In this document: positions 1 through 10,348 of the stretch, one piece after another
Layout: every line of letters starts with the position of its first letter
How positions within the stretch are numbered: position 1 is the first letter of the stretch
Assembly: GCA_013044075.1 (NCBI GenBank)
Contig: JABEVG010000004.1
Location: 1 to 64,000 of the forward strand
Length of the DNA: 64,000 nucleotides
Source: Gallionella sp.
GTDB taxonomy: Bacteria; Pseudomonadota; Gammaproteobacteria; Burkholderiales; Gallionellaceae
Direction of reading: 5' to 3'
Notes under the pieces: generated by a model
What the model was told of the DNA's origin: nothing
Databases searched by the model: none
The model's input: only the letters and a program-made list of their open reading frames with translations
Position numbers and translations under genes: made by a program

Positions 1-1536
1 GACTCCTTCCTGGCCACCATGAGCCACGAGATCCGCACCCCGCTGGGCGGGTTGCTGGGCATGATGGAACTGCTCGGCCTGTCGCAACTGCAACCGCACC
101 AGAGCGAACTGCTCGCGGCCGCGCAGACATCCGGCAACAGCCTGCTGCGCATCGTCAACGACATCCTCGACTGGTCCAAGATCGAAGCCGGCAAACTCGA
201 ACTCGCCCCGCGCCCGGCCACCCTCACCGACATGCTGCGCAGCGTCGTCAACACCTACGCCCAGATCGCCACAGCAAAAGACATCCGGCTCAGCTACAGC
301 ATCGACCCCGAACTGCGGGGTGCCCACCTGTTCGACCCGCTGCGCCTGTCGCAGATCCTCAACAACTTCACCAGCAACGCCCTCAAGTTCACCGCATCCG
401 GCACCATCCACCTCCGCGCGCAACGCCTGACCCATCACCCCGATTACGACACCGTGCGCTTCAGCGTCACCGACAGCGGCATCGGCATCGACCCGGAACA
501 CCAGGCACGCCTGTTCCAGCACTACGAACAAGCCAGTGCCGACACCGCCCGCATGTACGGCGGCACCGGACTCGGACTGTCGATCTGCCGCAGACTGGCG
601 GAACTGATGGACGGCGAGCTCAGTGTGGACAGCACCCCGGGCGTCGGCTCCACCTTCAGCCTTACCCTCCAGCTGCCCATCGCCAATGTCGCGCTGGCGG
701 CCGACCCGCAGCAGCCCGCCGCACCCGACCCCGAACCGGACACCAGCCCGCTGGTCGCCCCCGGCCAGACCCTCGCGGTCCTGATGGTCGACGACCACCC
801 GCTCAACCGCATGCTGCTCAAACAACAACTCGGCCTGCTGGGCCTGCACCCCGACGCGGCGGCGGACGGAGTCGAAGCCCTCGCCTTATGGCAGAGCCAC
901 CACTACGACCTCATCATCACCGACTGCCACATGCCGGAGATGGACGGCTACGAACTCACCCGCACCATCCGCGACATCGAACAGCATACCGGCGCACGGC
1001 GCATCCCCATCATCGCCTGGACCGCCAACGTCCTGGCCGAAGAACAGCACCGCTGCCAGGCCGCCGGCATGGACGACCTGCTGACCAAACCCACCGAACT
1101 CGCCGAACTCCGCGCCAAGCTGGCGCACTGGCTGGCCAAGGCCCGGCTGCTGCCCGCCACCGGCCCGTCAACGCCGTCCGCCGAACCCCCTCGGACTTCT
1201 CCTGCTGCGGCGGTGCTGGACCTCGGCGTGCTGAACAAGATCAGCACCCGTCGTGACGCACAGATCGAAATGCTGCAGGAATTCAAGCTGCACAACCGCA
1301 GTGACATCGCCAGCTTGCAGGCGGCACTGAAGGCGGGCGACCCGGTCGCCGTGGTGCAGGCGGCGCATCGCGGCAAGGGGGCGTGCCGCATGGTGGGTGC
1401 ACTGGAGCTGGCGGGACTGTGCGCGGACATCGAGCAAACCGCGCGCCAGGGTGCGATGCCCGAAGCCGGCGTGGCGGACCGGCTGGAGGCGGCGGTGGGG
1501 CGGGTCGAGGCGGAGATCGGGAAGTTCGTCGGCTAA
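1..1536 (+). CDS. Hybrid sensor histidine kinase (HisKA-HATPase-REC-Hpt), 5' end outside window
   Basis: Frame open from base 1; H-box SHEIRTPL, G-box GTGLGLSIC, receiver MVDDHPLN..IITDCHMPEMDG, C-terminal Hpt-like AAHRGKGACRMVGA. Confidence 0.9.
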   Translation, partial: DSFLATMSHEIRTPLGGLLGMMELLGLSQLQPHQSELLAAAQTSGNSLLRIVNDILDWSKIEAGKLELAPRPATLTDMLRSVVNTYAQIATAKDIRLSYSIDPELRGAHLFDPLRLSQILNNFTSNALKFTASGTIHLRAQRLTHHPDYDTVRFSVTDSGIGIDPEHQARLFQHYEQASADTARMYGGTGLGLSICRRLAELMDGELSVDSTPGVGSTFSLTLQLPIANVALAADPQQPAAPDPEPDTSPLVAPGQTLAVLMVDDHPLNRMLLKQQLGLLGLHPDAAADGVEALALWQSHHYDLIITDCHMPEMDGYELTRTIRDIEQHTGARRIPIIAWTANVLAEEQHRCQAAGMDDLLTKPTELAELRAKLAHWLAKARLLPATGPSTPSAEPPRTSPAAAVLDLGVLNKISTRRDAQIEMLQEFKLHNRSDIASLQAALKAGDPVAVVQAAHRGKGACRMVGALELAGLCADIEQTARQGAMPEAGVADRLEAAVGRVEAEIGKFVG

Positions 1537-1883
1537 TGCAACACGCAGGTCGCCGTCGGTTTGTCGCTGCGATAGGGAGAGAAGGTTTGCAGCTTCCACG
1601 AGCCTGCAAGCCGGGCGGTGAGTGGCGATAATTTCTCCGCAATATGAGCACAGGCATTCCTCGCCACTTCCTCGTCGAAGCTGTCGACCACGACCCCGAC
1701 CGATCCCTCACCGGTGTTGACCTCGCAGTGTTTGGTCAGGCCGGTCGCCGCGATAGCCGGACATAGTTTAGTCGTATCATCCGCCGCATTGCCAGGTGTC
1801 TGCTGGGTTTCGGAAGGGCTGCATCCGGCGAGTGTAAGGGCAAGTGCCGCAAGCAGGAATAAGGGTTTCGTCATGGTGTTCAT
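1533..1883 (-). CDS. Small hypothetical lipoprotein
   Basis: Signal peptide with lipobox LTLAGCSPS; 116 aa, no recognised domain. Confidence 0.65.
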   Translation of the reverse strand: MNTMTKPLFLLAALALTLAGCSPSETQQTPGNAADDTTKLCPAIAATGLTKHCEVNTGEGSVGVVVDSFDEEVARNACAHIAEKLSPLTARLAGSWKLQTFSPYRSDKPTATCVLH

Positions 1884-1903
1884 CGCAGATAAGTCTCCGT
1901 GTC

Positions 1904-3349
1904 CTACATCAGGATCACGTCGTATTGCTCCTGGTTATAGATGGTCTCGACCTGCAATGAAATAGGTTTGGCGATGAAATCGGAAAGCTGCGCGAGGGCT
2001 TGCGATTCCTCGTCCAGGAACAAATCGATCACCTGTTGCGCGGCCAGGATGCGGTATTCGCGGGCGTTGAACTGGCGGGCTTCGCGGAGGATCTCGCGGA
2101 GGATCTCGTAGCACACCGTTTGCGCGGTCTTGACTTCGCCGCGCCCTTGGCAGGTCGGGCAGGGTTCGCACAACAGATGCGCCAGACTGTCGCGGGTGCG
2201 CTTGCGCGTCATCTCCACCAGCCCCAGTGCCGAGAAGCCGTTCACGGTGATGCGGGTATGGTCGCGTGCCAGGGCTTTTTTGAATTCTTCCAGCACCGCT
2301 TCGCGGTGTTCCTGATTGTCCATGTCGATGAAATCGCAAATGATGATGCCGCCCAGATTGCGCAAGCGCAGCTGGCGCGCGATGACCTGCGTGGCTTCCA
2401 GATTGGTCTTGAATATGGTGTCGTCAAAATTGCGCAAGCCCACATAGCCGCCGGTGTTCACATCCACCGTGGTCAGAGCCTCGGTCTGATCGATGATCAG
2501 ATACCCGCCCGATTTGAGATCGACGCGCTTGGACAGGGCGCGCTCGATCTCTTCTTCCACGCCGTACAAATCGAACAGCGGACGCACGCCCGGATAATGT
2601 TCCAGCTGGCCCGTCACACCGGGCGTGTAGGCTTGCGCGAACTCGACCATCTTTTGATAGGTGGCGCGCGAATCGACCTGGATGCGCGTGGTGGTGTGGG
2701 TGACGAAATCGCGCAGCACGCGCAGGCTGATGTCCAGCTCCTGATACAACAGCTGCGGTGCGCCGGCGGTCTTCGCGGCGGTTTGCAGCGCGAGCCACAG
2801 CTTGTCCAGATAGGCTACATCGGCGACGAAATCCGGTTCGGCCTCGGCTTCGGCGACGGTGCGTATGATGTATCCGCCTTTGTGTTCGGCAGGCAGGATG
2901 GCGTTCAATCGGGCGCGCAACGCCTCGCGGTGCGCCTCGCTCTCGATGCGCTGCGACACGCCGATATGGGTTTCCTGGGGCAGATAGACCAGCACTCTGC
3001 CGGCGATACTCAGTTGCGTCGACAAACGCGCCCCTTTGCTGCCGATGGGTTCCTTCATCACCTGCACCAACAGGTTCTGGCCTTCATGCAACACGCGCTC
3101 TATGGGTTTGGGGTCGGCGGCGTTTTCCCAGATGTCCGCCACATGCAGGAACGCCGAACGCTCCAGACCGATGTCGATGAAAGCCGACTGCATGCCGGGC
3201 AGCACCCGTTTCACTTTGCCCAGATAGACATTGCTGACGATGCCGCGACTGCTGCCGCGCTCGATGTGCAGGTCCTGCACCACGCCGAGCTGCATGACGG
3301 CGACGCGCGTTTCCTGGGGGGTGACGTTGATCAGAATCTCTTCGCTCAT
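1904..3349 (-). CDS. rng: Ribonuclease G
   Basis: [31 protein letters not shown] and [21 protein letters not shown]; start trimmed to the ATG overlapping the maf stop. Confidence 0.93.
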   Translation of the reverse strand: MSEEILINVTPQETRVAVMQLGVVQDLHIERGSSRGIVSNVYLGKVKRVLPGMQSAFIDIGLERSAFLHVADIWENAADPKPIERVLHEGQNLLVQVMKEPIGSKGARLSTQLSIAGRVLVYLPQETHIGVSQRIESEAHREALRARLNAILPAEHKGGYIIRTVAEAEAEPDFVADVAYLDKLWLALQTAAKTAGAPQLLYQELDISLRVLRDFVTHTTTRIQVDSRATYQKMVEFAQAYTPGVTGQLEHYPGVRPLFDLYGVEEEIERALSKRVDLKSGGYLIIDQTEALTTVDVNTGGYVGLRNFDDTIFKTNLEATQVIARQLRLRNLGGIIICDFIDMDNQEHREAVLEEFKKALARDHTRITVNGFSALGLVEMTRKRTRDSLAHLLCEPCPTCQGRGEVKTAQTVCYEILREILREARQFNAREYRILAAQQVIDLFLDEESQALAQLSDFIAKPISLQVETIYNQEQYDVILM

Positions 3350-3966
3350 GGTGTCGGGATATTGAATCGTTTGAGCAGTTCGACGGTCTCGCACAGGGGC
3401 AGCCCGACCACGCCGGAATAGCTGCCGGAGAGGTTGGCGACGAACGCGCCGGCCAGTCCCTGGATGGCATAGCCCCCCGCTTTGTCTTTGCCTTCGCCGG
3501 TGAACAGATAGCGGCGGATGCGATCTTTGTCGAGCTCGACGAAGCGCACGGTGGAGACGGACATCTCGACTTCGAGCCGTTCTCCCATCGCCAGCGCAAC
3601 GCCGGTCAGCACCTGATGCTCGCGCCCGGACAACAGCCGCAGCAGCTCTGTCGCATGGGCTGCATCATCCGGTTTGCCCAGTATTTTGCCGTCCAGGATC
3701 ACGGCGGTATCGGCAGCCAGCACCGGCGCGGGGGGCAGACCGCGATAGCGCAGCGCGGCGTATCCGGCGGTGGCTTTGTCGCGGCAGATGCGTTGCACAT
3801 AGTCTTCCGGCAGCTCGCCGGCGTGTGGGGTTTCATCCACATCCATGCGCCGTCCCGCATCGCTGCGCAACAGCAACACTTCAAAATTAACGCCGATCTG
3901 TTTGAGCAACTCGCGGCGGCGCGGGCTTTGCGAGGCCAGATAGATACGCGGTTGGATGGCACTCAT
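3346..3966 (-). CDS. maf: Maf family nucleotide pyrophosphatase
   Basis: [32 protein letters not shown]. Confidence 0.92.
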   Translation of the reverse strand: MSAIQPRIYLASQSPRRRELLKQIGVNFEVLLLRSDAGRRMDVDETPHAGELPEDYVQRICRDKATAGYAALRYRGLPPAPVLAADTAVILDGKILGKPDDAAHATELLRLLSGREHQVLTGVALAMGERLEVEMSVSTVRFVELDKDRIRRYLFTGEGKDKAGGYAIQGLAGAFVANLSGSYSGVVGLPLCETVELLKRFNIPTP

Positions 3967-3976
3967 CGGTGTGTTC

Positions 3977-4447
3977 CTACTCTCTGTGATAGGGATGATT
4001 GTGCATCAGGCTGTGCGCGCGATACAACTGCTCGGCGAGCAGCACGCGCACAAAAGCGTGCGGCAGGGTGAGTGCGGAAAGTGCCAGCAACTGCCGCGCC
4101 GATTGTTTGACCGTGTCGTGCAGTCCATCCGCGCCGCCGACGATGAACGCGACATCGCAACCTTCGCGCATCCAGTCCTGCATCTGTGCGGCGAGCTGTT
4201 TGGTGGTGGGCATCGCACCGCGTTCGTCCAGCGCGATGCGCAGGCAGTTCGCGGGCAAGGCATGCAGGATGCGCTGCGCCTCGGCCTGCATGATCTGTTC
4301 GGTGGTCTTGCCGGTGGTGCGCGGTTCGGGTCTGATCTCCAGCAGCTCGATTTTCGCCTCGCGCGGCATACGCTTGGCGTACTCGTTGAACCCCTGTGTG
4401 ATCCAGTCCGGCATCTTGTGGCCGACCGATACAATCAAGAGCTTCAT
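3977..4447 (-). CDS. rlmH: 23S rRNA (pseudouridine1915-N3)-methyltransferase RlmH
   Basis: 156 aa, ALDERG..., [32 protein letters not shown]-type C-terminus. Confidence 0.95.
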   Translation of the reverse strand: MKLLIVSVGHKMPDWITQGFNEYAKRMPREAKIELLEIRPEPRTTGKTTEQIMQAEAQRILHALPANCLRIALDERGAMPTTKQLAAQMQDWMREGCDVAFIVGGADGLHDTVKQSARQLLALSALTLPHAFVRVLLAEQLYRAHSLMHNHPYHRE

Positions 4448-4471
4448 GTGGAGGTGTGCTGGCGCGAAGGT

Positions 4472-4831
4472 TTACTTGGGGCCGGCCAGCTTGGGACGCG
4501 CGGCCTGCGCCTTGCTCCACAGCTCTTCGAGGTTGTAGTACTCGCGCACGGCGGGCTGCATGATATGCACCAGCACTTCGCCCAGATCCACCAGTATCCA
4601 TTCGCCGCTTTCCTCGCCCTCGCGGCCGATGACTTCCTCGCCCTGTTCCTTGAGCTTGACCACCACGTTGTCGGCGAGAGCCTTGGTTTGCCGGCGTGAG
4701 TTCGCGCTGGCGATGATCATGCGCTCGAACAGCGAACTCAGTTTGCTGGTGTCGATGACGGTGATGTTGACGGCCTTGATTTCTTCCAGCGCGGCAACGA
4801 CGGCGAGGGTTTTTTCTTCAGTATTTAGCAT
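4472..4831 (-). CDS. rsfS: Ribosome silencing factor RsfS
   Basis: SSLFERMIIASANSRRQTKALADNV; EWILVDLGEVLVHIMQPAVREYYNLEELW. Confidence 0.95.
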   Translation of the reverse strand: MLNTEEKTLAVVAALEEIKAVNITVIDTSKLSSLFERMIIASANSRRQTKALADNVVVKLKEQGEEVIGREGEESGEWILVDLGEVLVHIMQPAVREYYNLEELWSKAQAARPKLAGPK

Positions 4832-5481
4832 GATGCGTACAGGTGATGTTGATGAATGTATTCCGCCACCGTATTCGGTAACAGATAGCGGATGCTGCGT
4901 TGTTCGGCTACGCGCGAGCGTATCACGGTGGCCGAAATTTCAAGTTTGGGGATGCCCAGTACGGCGACTCCGCCGTGCGCCTCGGCGCGCAATGTGGTCG
5001 AGGCGCACAGCCGCTTGTGGTAATGCTCGCGCAACGGCAACGGCGCGGTCACGATGCGTTCTTCGATGGTGAAGCCGGGGCGGTAACCCACCACGATGTG
5101 CGCCAGATCGAACAACGTCTCCCATTCGTGCCAGGTGTGCAGTTGCAGGAACGCATCTCCGCCCATCAGCAGGCACAGCGGTTGTTGCTCGCCCAATTCG
5201 GCGCGCAACTCGCGCAGCGTATCCACCGTGTAGCAATTGCTGGCGCGTTTGACTTCGCGCTCATCCAGAATAAAAGCGGGTTGATCGGCGATGGCCAGCC
5301 TCACCATCTCACTGCGCTGCTCCGCCGGGACTTGCGGCGCATCGCGATGCGCCGGCGTGCCGGTGGGAATAAAACGGATCTGCCGCAATCCGGCCAGTTC
5401 CAGCATCTCTTCGGCGAGACGCAGATGCCCGTAATGTATCGGGTCGAACGTCCCGCCGAGTATGCCTATGGGTTGCAGCAC
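4825..5481 (-). CDS. nadD: Nicotinate-nucleotide adenylyltransferase
   Basis: GILGGTFDPIHYGHLRLAEE; ISATVIRSRVAEQRSIRYLLPNTVAEYI. Confidence 0.95.
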   Translation of the reverse strand: MLQPIGILGGTFDPIHYGHLRLAEEMLELAGLRQIRFIPTGTPAHRDAPQVPAEQRSEMVRLAIADQPAFILDEREVKRASNCYTVDTLRELRAELGEQQPLCLLMGGDAFLQLHTWHEWETLFDLAHIVVGYRPGFTIEERIVTAPLPLREHYHKRLCASTTLRAEAHGGVAVLGIPKLEISATVIRSRVAEQRSIRYLLPNTVAEYIHQHHLYASC

Positions 5482-5488
5482 GTGCGGC

Positions 5489-6781
5489 CTAAACCGCCAG
5501 CAAGCGTATATCCGACAGCACTTTCGCCAGATACGCGGTGAAGCGTGCCGCCGCCGCCCCGTCGATGACGCGATGGTCGTAGGACAGCGACAGCGGCAAC
5601 ATCAGGCGCGGCACGAATTCGCCGTCTTTGTAGATGGGTTTCATGCTGGACTTGGATACACCCAGGATCGCCACTTCCGGCGCGTTGATGATGGGCGTGA
5701 ACGCCGTGCCGCCGATGCCGCCCAGACTGGAGATGGAGAAACATCCGCCCTGCATGTCGGCAGCGGTGATCTTCAATTCGCGTGCCCGTGCACTGATCTC
5801 GCCCAGTTCTTTCGCCAGCTGCACGACGCCTTTCTTGTCCACATCACGCAGCACCGGCACCATCAGACCATTGGGCGTATCGACGGCCACGCCGATATGG
5901 ATGTACTGCTTGTACACCAGATTTTCGCCGCTCGCGTCCAGCGATGCGTTGAAGTCGGGATATTTCTGCAACGCCGCAGCAGCGGCCTTGAGCATGAACG
6001 CCAGCGGCGTGATCTTGATGTTCTGCTTGGTGTATTCCGCGCCCAACTCTTTGCGGAAAGCCTCCATCTCGGAGATGTCGGCCTCGTCAAATTGCGTGAC
6101 GTGCGGGATGGTCACCCAGTTGCGGTGCAGATTCGCGCCGGAGATCTTCTTGATGCGCGACAGCGGTTTGACCTCTACCGCCCCGAACTTGGCGAAGTCC
6201 ACCACCGGCATCGCCAACACCTGCAAGCCGTTGCCGCCCGCAGTTCCGCGCGGCGCGTTGATCGCGGCCTTCACGAAATTCTGCACGTCGTCTTTGGTCA
6301 CGCGGCTCTTTTCGCCACTGCCTTTGACGAGCGACACATCCACGCCCAGCTCGCGCGCGAAGCGTCGTATCGCCGGGCTGGCGTGTGCCGAAATCCCCCC
6401 TAGCCCCCCTTTTTCAAGGGGGGGGATTGTGGGTGCAGCAGGGGCAAGCGATTGGACTTTCGGAGCAGTGGGCGGTGTTGTCGGAGCAGTAACCGTCCCC
6501 CCCTTCGACGAAGGGGGGCTGGGGGGGATTTGTGTGTCTGCCGCGGTTTCCAGCGTCAAGATCAGCGAGCCTTGCGAGACTTTGTCGCCGACTTTGATGT
6601 TCAATTCCTTGATGACACCCGCGTAAGGCGACGGCACATCCATCGCCGCCTTGTCAGTCTCCAGCGTCAACAGCGTGTCTTCCGCTTTGAGGGTGTCGCC
6701 CGCTTTCACCATCACTTCGATGACGCTGACATCTTTGTAAGCACCGATGTCCGGCACGAATACTTGTTTGATTTCTGCCAC
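5489..6781 (-). CDS. aceF: Pyruvate dehydrogenase E2, dihydrolipoamide acetyltransferase
   Basis: Lipoyl domain ETDKAAMDVPSP; PSBD; catalytic LSYDHRVIDGAAAARF; linker contains palindromic repeats. Confidence 0.93.
   Translation of the reverse strand: MAEIKQVFVPDIGAYKDVSVIEVMVKAGDTLKAEDTLLTLETDKAAMDVPSPYAGVIKELNIKVGDKVSQGSLILTLETAADTQIPPSPPSSKGGTVTAPTTPPTAPKVQSLAPAAPTIPPLEKGGLGGISAHASPAIRRFARELGVDVSLVKGSGEKSRVTKDDVQNFVKAAINAPRGTAGGNGLQVLAMPVVDFAKFGAVEVKPLSRIKKISGANLHRNWVTIPHVTQFDEADISEMEAFRKELGAEYTKQNIKITPLAFMLKAAAAALQKYPDFNASLDASGENLVYKQYIHIGVAVDTPNGLMVPVLRDVDKKGVVQLAKELGEISARARELKITAADMQGGCFSISSLGGIGGTAFTPIINAPEVAILGVSKSSMKPIYKDGEFVPRLMLPLSLSYDHRVIDGAAAARFTAYLAKVLSDIRLLAV
6391..6531. repeat. 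Palindromic repeat pair (AAATCCCCCCTAGCCCCCC...GGGGGG family) inside aceF
   Basis: Two inverted copies around 6391-6429 and 6496-6531, encoding QIPPSPPSSKGG and IPPLEKGGLGGI. Confidence 0.88.
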
Positions 6782-6810
6782 GATAAATCTCCTGAGGTAG
6801 CTTCGTTAGC

Positions 6811-6901
6811 CCGTTCGTGGTGAGCTTGTCGAACCCATGAACGGACTAAAACCATTCATTCAATTGCTAAAGTCCACCCTTCGACAGGCTCAGGGCGAAC
6901 G
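6811..6901. repeat. Intergenic REP-like pair (CCGTTCGTGGTGAGCTTGTCGAAC / CCCTTCGACAGGCTCAGGGCGAAC)
   Basis: Same elements recur inside mod (15764-15842) and hsdR (31229-31324, 31542-31609). Confidence 0.88.
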
Positions 6902-6928
6902 AAATGTTAATCAGAGTTCCTCTAAAAC

Positions 6929-9586
6929 TTAAACCGTCGTCGGGTTGGGTTTGTCGGGATTGATGCCATACAACTTGATCGCGCGCGTCACTTCCGATGC
7001 GGCTATCGTGCCCTCGTCCGCCAACGCCTTCAACGCTGCCACCGCGACGTAGTAGCGGTTCACCTCGAAGAACTCGCGCAGATGTTTGCGCGTGTCGGAA
7101 CGTCCGAAGCCATCCGTGCCCAACACCGTGAAACGCTGCGGCAAAAAGCCGCGTATCTGGTCGGCGAAGGAGCGCATGTAATCGGTCGCGGCGATCACCG
7201 GGCCGCTGCGTTTCGCCATGCATTGCTCGACGTGGCTGACGCGCGGCTTGGCTTCGGGATGCAGCATATTCCAACGCTCGCAATCCAATCCCTCGCGGCG
7301 CAGTTCGGTGAAGCTGGTGACGCTCCACACGTCCGCCGCCACGCCGAAGTCTTTGGCCAGCAATTCCGCCGCCGCCATCGATTCGCGCAAGATCGTGCCG
7401 CTCCCCATCAGTTGCACATGCGGCTGTTTGGCCTTTGCCTTGGTCTCGCTCAACAGATACATCCCCTTGATGATGCCTTCCTCCGCGCCTTTGGGCATGG
7501 CGGGATGCGTGTAGTTCTCGTTCATCACGGTGAGGTAGTAATAGACATCTTCCTGCTCGACATACATGCGGCGCATGCCGTCATGGATGATGACCGCGAG
7601 TTCGTAGGCGAAGGTCGGATCGTAGGACACGCAGTTCGGAATGGTCGCCGACAGCAGATGGCTGTGGCCGTCCTCGTGCTGCAAGCCTTCGCCGTTGAGC
7701 GTGGTGCGACCCGCCGTGCCGCCCAGCAGGAAGCCGCGCGCGCGCATGTCGCCCGCCGCCCAGGCCAGGTCGCCGACACGCTGGAAGCCGAACATCGAGT
7801 AGTAGATGTAGAACGGCAGCATCGCTTTGCCGTGGTTGGCATAAGAAGTCGCGGCGGCGATCCATGACGACATCGCGCCCGCTTCGTTGATGCCTTCCTG
7901 CAAGATCTGCCCGGTCTGGTCTTCTTTGTAGAACATCAGCTGGTCGGCATCCTGCGGCGTGTAGAGCTGGCCGACCTGCGAGAAGATGCCCAGCTGGCGG
8001 AACATGCCTTCCATGCCGAAGGTGCGCGACTCATCCGGCACGATGGGCACGACTTGTTTGCCGATGTTCTTGTCCTTCAACAGGATGCCAAGCATGCGCA
8101 CGAACGCCATGGTGGTGGAGATCTCGCGGTCTTCGGTGCTTTTCAGCAGGACCTCGAAGGCTTCCAGACCGGGGATCTGCAACGGTTCGGCGACCGGTTT
8201 GCGCTCCGGCACCACGCCCATCACGTTGCCGCGTTCCTTGAGGTATTTCGCCTCCAGGCTGTCTGCGGGTGGGCGGTAGAAATTCAGGCTGGCGACCTGT
8301 TCGTCGTTCAGCGGGATGTTGAAACGGTCGCGGAACTTCAGCAGCACTTCGCCCGCCATCTTCTTTTGCTGGTGGGTGATGTTCTGGCCTTCGCCCGCTT
8401 CGCCCATGCCGTAACCTTTGACGGTCTTGGCCAGGATCACGGTCGGCTGTCCGGTATGCTTGGTTGCCGCCGCATAAGCCGCGAAGACCTTGTGCGGGTC
8501 GTGGCCGCCGCGATTCAGATGCCAGATCTCGTCATCCGACATATCCGCGACCATGTCCAGCAGCTCGGGATATTTTCCGAAGAAATGCTCGCGCACATAC
8601 GCGCCGTTCTTGGATTTGTAAGTCTGATACTCGCCGTCCACGACTTCCTGCATGCGCTTTTGCAGCAGGCCTTTCTTGTCCTTGGCGAACAGGCGATCCC
8701 ACTGGCCGCCCCACACCACCTTGATGACGTTCCAACCCGCACCACGGAACACGCCTTCCAGTTCCTGGATGATCTTGCCGTTGCCGCGTACCGGTCCGTC
8801 CAGACGTTGCAAGTTGCAGTTGATGACGAAGATCAGATTGTCGAGTTTCTCGCGACCCGCCATCGACACCGCACCCAGCGATTCCGGCTCGTCGGTCTCG
8901 CCGTCGCCCAGATACGCCCACACCTTGCGGCCCGCCGTGGCAGCCATGCCGCGCAGCTCCAGATAGCGCATGAAGCGCGCCTGATAGATCGCCATCAGAG
9001 GACCCAGGCCCATCGACACGGTGGGGAACTGCCAGAAGTCCGGCATCAACCAGGGGTGCGGATAGGAAGGCAGTCCGTCTCCCTTGGCTTCCTGGCGGAA
9101 TTTATACATTTGTTCTTCGGAGATGCGTCCTTCGAGGAAGGCGCGCGCATACACGCCGGGTGACGAGTGTCCCTGGAAATACACCAGGTCGCCGCCGTGC
9201 GTGTCGGTTTTGCCGTGGAAGAAATGATTGAACGCCACGTCGTACAAGGTCGCGGCGGACGCGAAGCTGGCGATATGGCCGCCGAGCTCGGAAGAATCCT
9301 TGTTCGCGTTCAACACCAGAGCCATCGCGTTCCAGCGCATCAGCGCGCGGATGCGATGTTCCAGATCATGGTTGCCGGTGGAGCGTTGTTCGTCGCCGAC
9401 CGGGATGGTGTTGCAATACGGCGTGGTCGCGGAAAACGGCACGCCCGCGCCGGAGCTGCGTGCTTTGTCGATCAGTTGTCCGAGCAGAAAATGGACGCGG
9501 TCCGCGCCTTCGTTTTTCAGCACGGACTCCAGCGCGTCCAACCATTCTTGGGTTTCTTGCGGATCGTAATCAGGTAATGTTCCCAT
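6929..9586 (-). CDS. aceE: Pyruvate dehydrogenase E1 component (homodimeric)
   Basis: ~885 aa; MGTLPDYDPQETQEWLDALESV; FGRSDTRKHLREFFEVNRYYVAVAALKAL. Confidence 0.95.
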   Translation of the reverse strand: MGTLPDYDPQETQEWLDALESVLKNEGADRVHFLLGQLIDKARSSGAGVPFSATTPYCNTIPVGDEQRSTGNHDLEHRIRALMRWNAMALVLNANKDSSELGGHIASFASAATLYDVAFNHFFHGKTDTHGGDLVYFQGHSSPGVYARAFLEGRISEEQMYKFRQEAKGDGLPSYPHPWLMPDFWQFPTVSMGLGPLMAIYQARFMRYLELRGMAATAGRKVWAYLGDGETDEPESLGAVSMAGREKLDNLIFVINCNLQRLDGPVRGNGKIIQELEGVFRGAGWNVIKVVWGGQWDRLFAKDKKGLLQKRMQEVVDGEYQTYKSKNGAYVREHFFGKYPELLDMVADMSDDEIWHLNRGGHDPHKVFAAYAAATKHTGQPTVILAKTVKGYGMGEAGEGQNITHQQKKMAGEVLLKFRDRFNIPLNDEQVASLNFYRPPADSLEAKYLKERGNVMGVVPERKPVAEPLQIPGLEAFEVLLKSTEDREISTTMAFVRMLGILLKDKNIGKQVVPIVPDESRTFGMEGMFRQLGIFSQVGQLYTPQDADQLMFYKEDQTGQILQEGINEAGAMSSWIAAATSYANHGKAMLPFYIYYSMFGFQRVGDLAWAAGDMRARGFLLGGTAGRTTLNGEGLQHEDGHSHLLSATIPNCVSYDPTFAYELAVIIHDGMRRMYVEQEDVYYYLTVMNENYTHPAMPKGAEEGIIKGMYLLSETKAKAKQPHVQLMGSGTILRESMAAAELLAKDFGVAADVWSVTSFTELRREGLDCERWNMLHPEAKPRVSHVEQCMAKRSGPVIAATDYMRSFADQIRGFLPQRFTVLGTDGFGRSDTRKHLREFFEVNRYYVAVAALKALADEGTIAASEVTRAIKLYGINPDKPNPTTV

Positions 9587-9696
9587 CTCTATACTCTCTC
9601 TCACTTAAAGTTTTCAGCTTGGCATGACCATCCGGATATTTGGCAAGCACTGGATGAACCGGCTTTCAGCCAGGCTGTCATCAGCTGTTTGTATCA

Positions 9697-9726
9697 TCTG
9701 GATGCCGGATCAGGTCCGGCATGACG
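9697..9726. repeat. REP-like palindrome CTGGATGCCGGATCAGGTCCGGCATGACG
   Basis: Self-complementary core GCCGGA-TCAGG-TCCGGC between ygfA and aceE. Confidence 0.7.
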
Positions 9727-9741
9727 AACCGCCAAGCTCCT

Positions 9742-10335
9742 TCAACGTGCCGAGCATCTTATGGTTTCCCGCTCGGTCACTAGCCATTCGACTTCGACAT
9801 CGGTCGTTTCTTGCGGAACGTTTTGCACCACTTGCAATGCGAACGCGGCGGCGACCCGTACCGGATGCGGATTGATACGCGCCAGCAATTTATCGTAATA
9901 GCCGCCGCCATAGCCCAGTCTCGCGCCGTTCCGGGCAAACGCCACCCCCGGCAAGAGGGCGAATTCTACCTCATTTAGGTTGATCAGCCGCTCGCAGCGT
10001 TCCACAACCGGCTCGGCGATGCCCCATGAACCCGCTGCCAACTGGCTTGCAAGGTCATCGACGCGATACAGATCGAGCTCGTTGGTGTGGCGGTTCACCC
10101 TGGGCAGCACCAGACGCTTGCCGTCCGCCAGCACCCGCGCCACCCACAACGCGCTGGCGAACTCGCTGCCGAAATTCATATAGCCCAACACCGTAGTGGC
10201 TTGTTGGTACTCGGGCATCGTCACGATACGCGCGGCGATGGCAAGACTCGCGGCCATACGTTGGTCGGCAGACCAACCCTCACGCGCGGCGAGGATGGCT
10301 TTGCGTATTGTTTGTTTTTGGGCAGCTTTATTCAT
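9742..10335 (-). CDS. ygfA: 5-formyltetrahydrofolate cyclo-ligase
   Basis: LLPGVAFARNGARLGYGGGYYDKLL. Confidence 0.92.
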   Translation of the reverse strand: MNKAAQKQTIRKAILAAREGWSADQRMAASLAIAARIVTMPEYQQATTVLGYMNFGSEFASALWVARVLADGKRLVLPRVNRHTNELDLYRVDDLASQLAAGSWGIAEPVVERCERLINLNEVEFALLPGVAFARNGARLGYGGGYYDKLLARINPHPVRVAAAFALQVVQNVPQETTDVEVEWLVTERETIRCSAR

Positions 10336-10348
10336 GGCTTATATCTTT

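Noticed and set aside
2000-3421. 473-aa plus-strand ORF
   Set aside because: Antisense shadow of rng; composition artefact of GC-rich codon bias, no recognisable motifs
5462-6626. Two long plus-strand ORFs (313 and 330 aa)
   Set aside because: Antisense to aceF in both alternative frames; no domain signal
8054-9163. 369-aa plus-strand ORF
   Set aside because: Antisense to aceE, which has strong motifs throughout
10336-10348. 6S RNA gene beside ygfA
   Set aside because: Often adjacent to ygfA, but the gap here is only 13 nt, so no room for it
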